A stretch of 9,467 bases of DNA from UBA7236 sp964638865 (lineage in GTDB: Bacteria; Bacteroidota; Bacteroidia; Chitinophagales; BACL12): the NCBI GenBank assembly GCA_964638865.1, contig CAZXBG010000147.1, positions 1 to 9,467 on the forward strand. The letters run 5' to 3'. The notes beneath the pieces are model-generated. The model ran no database searches, was not told the origin of the DNA, and worked only from the letters and a program-made list of their open reading frames with translations. Position numbers and translations under genes: made by a program. The stretch's first letter is position 1. The number at the start of each line of letters is the position of its first letter. Positions 1 to 5,221 of the stretch are shown in pieces.

Positions 1-34
1 AAACTGCCTCCGGAGATGGAGGCAGTTTTTTTTT
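1..34 (+). terminator. Rho-independent terminator at left edge
   Basis: Bases 1-11 (AAACTGCCTCC) pair perfectly with 18-28 (GGAGGCAGTTT) around a 6-nt loop. The T run covers 26-34, so its first three bases lie in the stem. The T run places the terminator on the plus strand, ending a gene that lies left of the window. The stem begins with AAA, so it could also stop minus-strand transcription leaving the aquaporin gene, but the window edge hides any further T tract on that strand. Confidence 0.85.
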
Positions 35-140
35 ATTTTAATTGGTCATATTTAATGGCTGCAAAACTTATAATGATAAATACAGCAATATTTTTTTTCC
101 GATGATTCCTTTTTTCCTTATAGTAAAATTACACCGAGAA

Positions 141-782
141 TTAATTGACGGGAGTTATTGTTTTATGCGCTAAAACTGCAAACACAGCGCCGATTAAAGG
201 TGCAGATAAGTAGATCCAAAGATGCGAAAAATTACCTGAAACCAGTGCAGGCGCCAACGACCTTGCAGGGTTCATTGAGGCCCCTGAAATAGGTCCGGCA
301 AACATTGCATCCAATAAAACGGTTGAACCAATTGCGAGTCCGGCAAACATACCTTGCTCTTTTGAACCATGTGCAACATGGATGATCACGAACATTAAAA
401 AAAAGGTAAGTATAATTTCCAAAACAAAACTTTGCATAGCTGAACCGGAAGGCATGGTAGTTCCTAATAAAATATTTTCAGGAAAAAGGAATTTTAATAT
501 TAAAGAGGCAAACAATGCACCGCCAATTTGAGCAAGAATATATTGTGGCAATTGATTTAAAGGAAATTTTTTTGCAACCGTAAATGCAATAGTTACAGCA
601 GGATTAAAATGTGCACCGGAAATATTTCCGACAGCATAAATCATTACCATAACAACCAAACCAAATGTAATTGCTATGCCTACATGTGAAATAACGCCGG
701 TTTGTGCGTTGATAATTATTGCACCCGTTCCGCAAAATACCAATGCGAAAGTGCCGATAAATTCAGCCAAATAAGATTTCAT
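141..782 (-). CDS. MIP-family aquaporin/aquaglyceroporin in ars operon (AqpS-like)
   Basis: This is a 213-residue inner-membrane channel of the major intrinsic protein family. Both pore signatures are intact: HFNPAVTI with Asn60 and SMNPARS with Asn171. The conserved glutamates of the two halves are Glu7 (LAEFIGT) and Glu122 (LEIILT), and the length fits a six-helix MIP protein. Aligned by eye to E. coli AqpZ, the aromatic/arginine filter would be Phe40, Ala159, Ala168 and Arg174. AqpZ has His and Thr at the second and third positions, so this pore should be wider and less water-specific. The Asp that follows NPAR in GlpF-type glycerol facilitators is replaced by Ser175. It is the last gene after arsR and arsC, starting 3 nt beyond the arsC stop, which suggests translational coupling. 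By analogy with the Sinorhizobium meliloti arsR-aqpS-arsC arrangement I infer that it lets As(OH)3 out of the cell. A general water or polyol channel remains possible. Confidence 0.88.
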   Translation of the reverse strand: MKSYLAEFIGTFALVFCGTGAIIINAQTGVISHVGIAITFGLVVMVMIYAVGNISGAHFNPAVTIAFTVAKKFPLNQLPQYILAQIGGALFASLILKFLFPENILLGTTMPSGSAMQSFVLEIILTFFLMFVIIHVAHGSKEQGMFAGLAIGSTVLLDAMFAGPISGASMNPARSLAPALVSGNFSHLWIYLSAPLIGAVFAVLAHKTITPVN

Positions 783-785
783 AAA

Positions 786-1217
786 TTATTTTGTTCTATC
801 TTGAATAAATTGCTGCACGGAAGTCTTAATCTGATCTCTTACTTTTCGGGTTTTTTCCAATTTTTCATCTTGTGTCCCTATAAAGGAAGAAGGGTCTTCA
901 AATTCCCAACCAATTCTTGTGGTAATACCGGGAAAAACAGGGCAACGTTCAGAATTATGTGCATCACAAACCGTAACCACATATTGGAATAGTTTTCCGT
1001 CGGTGTACATTTTAAAAACGTCTTTTGTAGGATTATTGGAAATGTCGATCCCATCCTCCTGCATAACCGCAATTGCAAGTGGATTTAAATTTCCTGGCTC
1101 CAATCCGGCACTTTCCACTTCAAAACCGGAACCCCCTAATTTTTTTAAATATGCCTCTGCCATCTGGCTTCTTGCACTATTGTGCACACATAGAAATAAT
1201 ACTTTTGTTGGTGACAT
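786..1217 (-). CDS. arsC: Arsenate reductase, thioredoxin-coupled (low-molecular-weight phosphatase fold)
   Basis: This 143-residue cytoplasmic enzyme reduces arsenate to arsenite. The N-terminal P-loop is the CX5R motif, with Cys10 as nucleophile and Arg16, in the context FLCVHNSARS. Two further cysteines, Cys84 (VTVCDAHNSE) and Cys92 (RCPVFPG), fit the resolving pair that passes the disulfide to thioredoxin in the S. aureus pI258 ArsC type (Cys10/82/89). The catalytic acid is in the DPS motif at Asp108. The three cysteines separate it from ordinary tyrosine phosphatases of the same fold and from the glutaredoxin-linked ArsC family. The redox loop between Cys84 and Cys92 is one residue longer than in pI258. 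The start at 1217 begins the fold directly; the upstream sequence is A-rich with no Shine-Dalgarno site, as is normal in Bacteroidota. It lies between arsR (63 nt upstream) and the aquaporin (3 nt downstream). Confidence 0.92.
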   Translation of the reverse strand: MSPTKVLFLCVHNSARSQMAEAYLKKLGGSGFEVESAGLEPGNLNPLAIAVMQEDGIDISNNPTKDVFKMYTDGKLFQYVVTVCDAHNSERCPVFPGITTRIGWEFEDPSSFIGTQDEKLEKTRKVRDQIKTSVQQFIQDRTK

Positions 1218-1249
1218 TTTTTTGGTTTAGATTTCTAATATTTAATATA

Positions 1250-1265
1250 ATCGTAATATTACGGT
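1250..1265 (-). promoter_or_regulatory. Candidate second ArsR operator, arsR-arsC gap
   Basis: The plus-strand sequence ATCGTAATATTACGGT contains a perfect 12-bp palindrome, CGTAATATTACG, at 1252-1263. It matches the site upstream of arsR (1623-1638) at 12 of 16 positions, including the outer ATCG and ACG half-sites. It lies in the 63-nt gap between the arsR stop and the arsC start, so it may give arsC and the aquaporin their own ArsR-controlled expression. I infer ArsR binding from the repeated motif and its position. No convincing promoter accompanies it: the nearest -7-like string, TAATATTA inside the palindrome, is a poor match. Confidence 0.5.
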
Positions 1266-1280
1266 AATGTTTCAAAATTT

Positions 1281-1610
1281 TTAACAACAGGTATTACCGG
1301 GCAAGGGTGTATTCAACAGTGTTCCCAGATACTGTTTCGCCAATGACCATTCATTTTCATCGATACAATAACAGGTTTTAACGCCTTCAATAGTTCCTTT
1401 TATCAATCCGGCATTCTTCAATTCCTTGAGGTGTTGTGATACTGTTGATTGCGACAATGGGAGCTCCTCAACGATATCTCCACAATAACATGTTTGTTTT
1501 TTTAACAGCAACTGAATAATTGCAATACGCGCAGGATGTGCCAGGGCCTTTGCGTATAGGGCAATCTTGTTCTCCTTTATTGTAAAATCCTCAATTTTGG
1601 CTAAACCCAT
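1281..1610 (-). CDS. arsR: ArsR/SmtB-family arsenite-responsive repressor
   Basis: This 109-residue winged-helix repressor heads the arsenic operon. The helix-turn-helix runs through about residues 45-70, with the recognition helix in SQSTVSQHLKELKNAGLI. Just before it is a CYC pair (Cys41, Cys43) in the place of the E. coli ArsR CVC trivalent-metalloid site. A second CYC (Cys80, Cys82) lies on the wing, and the chain ends in Cys108-Cys109, giving three Cys pairs. Binding of As(III) should release it from its operators. The start at 1610 leaves a very short leader, about 10 nt, behind the predicted promoter at 1627-1656. An operator candidate overlaps that promoter, which fits autorepression. 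Sensing of Sb(III) or another soft metal is possible, but the arsC neighbour favours arsenic. Confidence 0.92.
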   Translation of the reverse strand: MGLAKIEDFTIKENKIALYAKALAHPARIAIIQLLLKKQTCYCGDIVEELPLSQSTVSQHLKELKNAGLIKGTIEGVKTCYCIDENEWSLAKQYLGTLLNTPLPGNTCC

Positions 1611-1622
1611 AATTGTAATTCA

Positions 1623-1656
1623 ATCGCAATGATACGATAAATTTGGGAAATACAAA
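1623..1656 (-). promoter_or_regulatory. arsR promoter overlapped by ArsR operator candidate
   Basis: Read on the minus strand, TTTG (1653-1656) is followed after 18 nt by TATCATTG (1627-1634). This fits the Bacteroidota -33 TTTG / -7 TAnnTTTG promoter with one mismatch. The -7 box lies inside ATCGCAATGATACGAT (1623-1638), an imperfect palindrome with ATCG/CGAT ends that recurs between arsR and arsC. A repressor bound there would block the polymerase. The predicted transcript start is about 10 nt before the ATG at 1610. The assignment is by pattern only. Confidence 0.5.
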
Positions 1657-1676
1657 TGCAAGCAATTAAAAAAAAA

Positions 1677-1697
1677 TGACAATTGACAATTGACAAT
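1677..1697. repeat. Tandem heptamer repeat, 3 x TGACAAT
   Basis: Three exact copies of TGACAAT lie head to tail at 1677-1683, 1684-1690 and 1691-1697, and a fourth is begun by TGA. The repeat sits in the divergent arsR/SGNH-hydrolase gap. The 7-nt period is shared with the arms of the elements at 2517-2610 and 3048-3138, although the unit differs. Confidence 0.75.
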
Positions 1698-1705
1698 GAA
1701 ACAGC

Positions 1706-1722
1706 CAAGTTCCAGGAACTTG
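1706..1722. repeat. Perfect 17-bp palindrome in divergent intergenic region
   Basis: CAAGTTCCAGGAACTTG is a perfect 8-bp inverted repeat around a single A at 1714. It lies about 85-100 bp upstream of the SGNH-hydrolase start and about 100 bp upstream of the arsR start. The one-base centre suits a dimeric DNA-binding protein better than a stable RNA hairpin. I cannot name the protein. No T run follows it, so it is not a terminator. Confidence 0.6.
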
Positions 1723-1807
1723 TGACGTCGATATTAATTAATTTTGCATAACTATAATTATAAGTTCAGGGTATTCGTTTATTAAATATCTTATTGTGAA
1801 ACACAAG

Positions 1808-2497
1808 ATGATGAAATTATTTAAAAATATCAGATACAAAATTGCGAGTCTTTTTTTATTGTTCAGGATACAGGGAGATGTTGCCGGTCAGATGACTGCA
1901 TCCGGAAATTTTGACCCGGAGATTAATTATTACAGGCAGGTGGATACCATTGGAGAATTGCCTGAAAATCCAATTTTATTTATAGGGAGTTCCTCAATTA
2001 AAAACTGGAAAAATATGGATAGCGCTTTTGCCGGGTATCCAATTTTGAATCGCGGTTTTGGTGGTTCTACATTTGATGATGTGATTAATTATGCAGATGA
2101 TGTGATATTAAAATACGATCCAAAACAGATCGTAATTTATTGTGGTGAAAATGATTTTGCAGCTGTGGATACCATTAGTCCCGAAATTATTTTTTCGCGT
2201 TTCATGAATTTAATTGCTGTAATCAGAAATAAATATCCTGATGTTCCTGTTGTTTATATTTCTTTAAAACCAAGTCCCGCCAAAACAAATATGATGCATA
2301 AAATTATTGCATTTAATACGATGGTGGCAATCTATGTTTCACAACAAAATAATATGGTCTTCGCAAATGTATATTCTCCAATGCTAACCCCAGAAGGGCA
2401 ACCGGATTCTTCCTATTTTTTTGCCGATAAATTGCATATGAACGAAAAGGGATATGGAGTTTGGAATGAGGTGGTGAGGCCGTTGTTAGCAGAATGA
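1808..2497 (+). CDS. SGNH/GDSL-family hydrolase (esterase/acylhydrolase)
   Basis: This alpha/beta serine hydrolase is probably an esterase or deacetylase of unknown substrate. Residue numbers here count from an alternative GTG at 1796. Block I is FIGSSSI, with the likely nucleophile Ser66 and Ser replacing the usual Asp of GDS. Block II is NRGFGGS at 85-91, an oxyanion glycine. Block III is GENDF with Asn119. Block V is DKLHMN, with Asp211 and His214 completing the triad. All four SGNH blocks are therefore present and the gene looks intact. I prefer the ATG at 1808 (or 1811) to the GTG; none has a Shine-Dalgarno site. The N-terminus has a basic stretch followed by only about eight hydrophobic residues and then an Arg, so it is at best a weak signal peptide. 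It stands alone on the plus strand, divergent from arsR, and nothing nearby reveals its substrate. Confidence 0.85.
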   Translation: MMKLFKNIRYKIASLFLLFRIQGDVAGQMTASGNFDPEINYYRQVDTIGELPENPILFIGSSSIKNWKNMDSAFAGYPILNRGFGGSTFDDVINYADDVILKYDPKQIVIYCGENDFAAVDTISPEIIFSRFMNLIAVIRNKYPDVPVVYISLKPSPAKTNMMHKIIAFNTMVAIYVSQQNNMVFANVYSPMLTPEGQPDSSYFFADKLHMNEKGYGVWNEVVRPLLAE

Positions 2498-2516
2498 AAT
2501 GCGTGATTCGGGAAGA

Positions 2517-2610
2517 GTGAGGCGTGAAGCGTTAGGCGTGAGTGCGCAGGCTTCGCCTGCGGTTTGGTTCCATAAAGGTTTGCCCTTTTCATTCACAATT
2601 CAAAATTCAT
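2517..2610. repeat. Heptamer-armed palindromic element, left copy
   Basis: The left arm (2517-2544) consists of four consecutive 7-nt units close to GTGARGC. The core holds the hairpin CGCAGGC-TTC-GCCTGCG (2545-2561) and a degenerate second hairpin around 2574-2589. The right arm (2590-2610) is three 7-nt units in the opposite orientation, CATTCAC followed by two AATTCAW units. The core at 2540-2596 matches 3065-3123 at roughly four bases in five when aligned by eye. It begins 20 nt after the SGNH-hydrolase stop and ends 42 nt before the four-helix-bundle gene. The first hairpin lacks a T run, so terminator function is doubtful. Confidence 0.7.
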
Positions 2611-2652
2611 TTGTAAATTTAATCCTTTGTTTAACCCCTTAATTTTATTAAA

Positions 2653-3018
2653 ATGTTTATTGAACTATCTCACACCAAATTAGAGGTCTATTTTTTATCT
2701 AAAAAATTGAATCTTGAAATTCACAAAGTCTTAAAAATTTTTCAACCAGAAGAAAAATATAATATGGTACAACAAATAAGACGAGCAGCACTTTCAGTTC
2801 ATTTAAATATTGAAGAGGGCTCATCAAGGAAATCGGAAATAGAACGAAAACGATTTTATGAAATTTCAAGAGGATCCGTAATTGAAATAGATGCTGCATT
2901 TGATGTGGCAATAGAATTAGATTATTGCACCACATCAGATTTGAAATTATCGGGAGAATTATTAGATCGTATATTTAAAATATTAAGTGCGATGATAAAT
3001 TCTAACCCGAAATATTAA
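2653..3018 (+). CDS. Four-helix-bundle protein (23S rRNA-intervening-sequence family)
   Basis: This 121-residue protein of the S23/IVP four-helix-bundle family (PF05635-type) is recognised by its central signature QIRRAALSVHLNIEEGSSRK (41-60) and by the family pattern of amphipathic helices before and after it. The whole fold is present. Family members occur as ORFs inside spirochaete 23S rRNA insertions, as scattered stand-alone genes in Bacteroidota, and as relatives of the Avd accessory protein of diversity-generating retroelements. Their function is mostly unknown, with nucleic-acid binding suspected. Here there is no rRNA, reverse transcriptase or template repeat nearby. The gene is instead bracketed by two related heptamer-armed palindromic elements (2517-2610 and 3048-3138), which hints at a repeat-associated or mobile unit. 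The ATG at 2653 is the natural start. No clear promoter or ribosome site is visible. Confidence 0.85.
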   Translation: MFIELSHTKLEVYFLSKKLNLEIHKVLKIFQPEEKYNMVQQIRRAALSVHLNIEEGSSRKSEIERKRFYEISRGSVIEIDAAFDVAIELDYCTTSDLKLSGELLDRIFKILSAMINSNPKY

Positions 3019-3047
3019 AGTTTTTCTACTATAACTAATTCAATGTT

Positions 3048-3138
3048 CGTGAGGCATAAATCGCGAGTGCGCAGGCTTTGCCCACGGTTCAATTCCAAAA
3101 AAGGCTTGCCTTTTTTCACTCACGCTTTACGCCTCACG
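3048..3138. repeat. Heptamer-armed palindromic element, right copy
   Basis: The left arm (3048-3069) and right arm (3117-3138) are inverted repeats matching at 19 of 22 positions. Both are made of 7-nt units related to GTGAGGC. Between them lie an eroded copy of the CGCAGGC hairpin (3070-3086) and the perfect hairpin 3097-3116, so the folded strand would be a three-stem, cloverleaf-like structure. The core is shared with the left copy at 2517-2610. It lies 29 nt after the four-helix-bundle stop and 54 nt beyond the stop of the convergent dehydrogenase gene. Confidence 0.75.
3097..3116. terminator. Bidirectional terminator-like hairpin between convergent genes
   Basis: AAAAAAGGC at 3097-3105 pairs perfectly with GCCTTTTTT at 3108-3116. 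Either strand therefore ends in a U run. It lies between the four-helix-bundle gene (plus, ending 3018) and the dehydrogenase gene (minus, ending 3193), where a shared terminator is expected. The GC part of the stem is only three pairs with a tight loop, so it may be a weak stop unless helped by the outer 22-nt stem. Confidence 0.5.
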
Positions 3139-3167
3139 ATAACAAATGTCTAAATACATCTACCTAT

Positions 3168-3188
3168 CACCCACTCCTCACGATTCAC
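3168..3188. repeat. Orphan degenerate heptamer run beside dehydrogenase stop
   Basis: Three successive 7-nt units, each ending in CAC (CACCCAC, then TCCTCAC and GATTCAC), end 4 nt before the minus-strand stop at 3193-3195. They match the right-arm orientation of the element at 3048-3138 but have no partner arm or core, so this looks like an eroded or nascent fragment of the same repeat family. Confidence 0.45.
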
Positions 3189-3192
3189 GTCC

Positions 3193-5085
3193 TTATCTTG
3201 CAATAACAAGTTGCTGTGTGCTCACCACTGAATTTTCTTTGATAAACTGCACGAAATACATTCCTTCTGCATAGTTTGTCAGATCTAAGGTGGAATTTGT
3301 TTCGCTTAAAAACTCGCCGGTTAATTTTCCGGTAATATCAAAAATTCGGATGTTTGTATTATTGTCAAGATTCAAAACATTAAATAATCCGGAACCGGGA
3401 TTCGGAATAATTTCCGGTGCAATAATATCTTCAGTACCTAAACGGGCAGGTGTGCTGAAATTTTTACTTTTTGAATATTTTGATCCTCCTGGACAGGTAT
3501 AACTTACTTTTAATTTATAAGCAGTAGCTGGAATTAATCCCGTAAGTGTAACATTACTTGTGGCAACCATGGAATTTATCCATGCACCACCGGCAGCAGG
3601 TCTGTATTGCACTTTATAACTTCCAACCCCTTCATCAATCCAATCGAAACTTGCTGTTGTAGAAGTTAAACCTGTTGTTGTAATTGATGGCAGAGGTCCA
3701 CACACAGAACTTACAGTTGCAGTTGCTAAACGAATACAACCAATACCATCAGTTACTGTTACAGAATAACTTCCTGCGGCTAAGGAGGAAATATCTTGTG
3801 TAGTTGCAAGATTGCTCCATGCATAACTAAAGGGAGCAGTTCCACTAGTAACTGTGAGATCAATAGCACCATTATTAAAACCAAAATTTGTATTGGTAAC
3901 GGAAGTGGAAACATCAAAATTTCCACAAGCATCCACTACATGATATATTTCACCACCAGATAAGGAGGCACAATAAATTTCACCATCAAAACCCTCCCCA
4001 AAAGTGGAAATATCATCTTGTGAAAGTGGTTCCATAACTGTATTCCATCCACCTAATCCATTAGAAACTGTAGTCCACCAATTTCCGGTAACATAATCAC
4101 AATAAATATAATATCCAACCATGCCGGGATATTGAGATCCGCGATAAACATATCCACCGGTAATTGCATATCCACCTGCTCCGAAAGTATGATTATATAC
4201 AAAAATCGGATAGTCGTAGGTACCGGGAGCTCCACAACCGGCCCCATCATAAATTACATTTCCCTCGTAACATCTCCAACCCCAATTTTCTCCACCTGTT
4301 GAAGATGCGGGTTGATAATCTACTTCCTCCCACGCACCTTGACCAACATCTCCAATCCAAAGGTCACCTGTTTGACTATCAAATGAAAACCGCCATGGAT
4401 TTCTCAAACCATACTGCCAAATTTCATCATCTCCAACAATTCCAACAAAAGGATTGGTAGCGGGATTGGTATAAGGAAGTGAGCTTACATTAATTCGCAA
4501 CATTTTTCCTAATTTTTGGTCCGTGATATCCTGAGCTCGGTCACCGGGATCTCCACCACTTCCACCATCACCTGTTGCAATATACAAGTATCCGTCGGGA
4601 CCGAATTCTAAATTTCCGCCGTTGTGATTTGTAAATGGTTGAACAATAGTCATGATAATAACCTCACTGGCAACATCTCCAAGATTCGGATTTACACCAT
4701 TGCGGGTATATCTTGCAATTACTGTATTCCCTGTACCGGTATTATTGGTATAATTCACATAAAAATATCCGTTAACTGCATAATTTGGGTCAAAAGCTAA
4801 TCCAAGTAACCCTTGTTCACCGCCTGACGACTTCACTTTGGAATCAATATCCATAAATAAAGAACTGGTTCCGTCGGTATTTAATATCCGAATATACCCT
4901 GTTCGTTCAACAATAAACAATCTGGAGTCGCCGGCATTTGCAATATCAACCGGCGAATTAAATCCCGGAGAAGGCATAAGAGCAAGGTCAAGGTGTGGAT
5001 GCTCCACAACTTGCGCATTCACTCCAACATGAGTGCAAAGTGCAACAGCAGTAAGGACGCCTAATTTTCGTAAATTCATTTGCAT
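3193..5085 (-). CDS. Secreted glucose/sorbosone dehydrogenase-like protein with T9SS sorting domain (paralogue A)
   Basis: From the start at 5085 the protein has 630 residues. An open frame runs back to 5181, but MNLRKLGVLTAVALCTHVGVNAQ (from residue 3) is a typical signal peptide, so I choose 5085 (or 5079). Residues 34-383 form a GSDH-type six-bladed propeller. Visible landmarks are NHNGG with His154, the presumed catalytic-base position; PDGYLYIATGDGG; the RN pair in GLRNPWRFSFD; and the Ca-site-like GDVGQGAWEE. Next come a SprB-like repeat (389-452, SYSVTVTDGIGC), an Fn3-like domain (465-545) and a C-terminal sorting domain (556-630, with IPNPGSG and EGMYFVQF). The expected route is Sec export followed by T9SS passage to the surface or medium. 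Enzyme activity on a sugar or aldose is family inference; substrate and PQQ use are unknown. The same-strand paralogue B lies just upstream. Confidence 0.88.
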   Translation of the reverse strand: MQMNLRKLGVLTAVALCTHVGVNAQVVEHPHLDLALMPSPGFNSPVDIANAGDSRLFIVERTGYIRILNTDGTSSLFMDIDSKVKSSGGEQGLLGLAFDPNYAVNGYFYVNYTNNTGTGNTVIARYTRNGVNPNLGDVASEVIIMTIVQPFTNHNGGNLEFGPDGYLYIATGDGGSGGDPGDRAQDITDQKLGKMLRINVSSLPYTNPATNPFVGIVGDDEIWQYGLRNPWRFSFDSQTGDLWIGDVGQGAWEEVDYQPASSTGGENWGWRCYEGNVIYDGAGCGAPGTYDYPIFVYNHTFGAGGYAITGGYVYRGSQYPGMVGYYIYCDYVTGNWWTTVSNGLGGWNTVMEPLSQDDISTFGEGFDGEIYCASLSGGEIYHVVDACGNFDVSTSVTNTNFGFNNGAIDLTVTSGTAPFSYAWSNLATTQDISSLAAGSYSVTVTDGIGCIRLATATVSSVCGPLPSITTTGLTSTTASFDWIDEGVGSYKVQYRPAAGGAWINSMVATSNVTLTGLIPATAYKLKVSYTCPGGSKYSKSKNFSTPARLGTEDIIAPEIIPNPGSGLFNVLNLDNNTNIRIFDITGKLTGEFLSETNSTLDLTNYAEGMYFVQFIKENSVVSTQQLVIAR

Positions 5086-5189
5086 AAAATTATCTTTTAA
5101 AAGTGAGTTAAATGTCGTGTGGGAGTCGAGGATCCAAAAACTGATTTCAATACGAAAATAGAAAAATAAATCATTAAACAAGTATTTTT

Positions 5190-5221
5190 CAAAGTTAATT
5201 ATTTCTTAAGGAATTTGTAAA
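5190..5221 (-). promoter_or_regulatory. Candidate promoter of paralogue A, over the end of paralogue B
   Basis: On the minus strand TAACTTTG (5190-5197) matches the Bacteroidota -7 box TAnnTTTG exactly. A TTTA in place of TTTG lies 20 nt upstream, at 5218-5221, inside the last codons of paralogue B. Transcription from here would give paralogue A a leader of about 100 nt before its start at 5085, so the two genes need not be only co-transcribed. No terminator hairpin is visible between them. Confidence 0.4.

Noticed and set aside
2653..3018. Avd-type accessory protein of a diversity-generating retroelement
   Set aside because: The fold family is related, but no reverse transcriptase, template/variable repeat pair or C-type lectin target is visible, and the signature fits stand-alone IVP proteins better.
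2653..3018. Intervening sequence inside a 23S rRNA gene
   Set aside because: The flanks are protein genes and repeats, with no rRNA sequence on either side.
2517..3188. CRISPR-like array formed by the heptamer units and repeated cores
   Set aside because: There are only two full elements with a gene between them, the 7-nt units have no spacers, and no cas gene is present.
4053..4460. Open frames overlapping the dehydrogenase genes in other frames and on the opposite strand
   Set aside because: They follow the reading of long, domain-rich genes, have no family features, and are typical shadow frames.
5086..5181. N-terminal extension of paralogue A from an upstream ATG at 5181
   Set aside because: The extension would bury a clear signal peptide that begins at 5079-5085; the stretch is better read as a leader.
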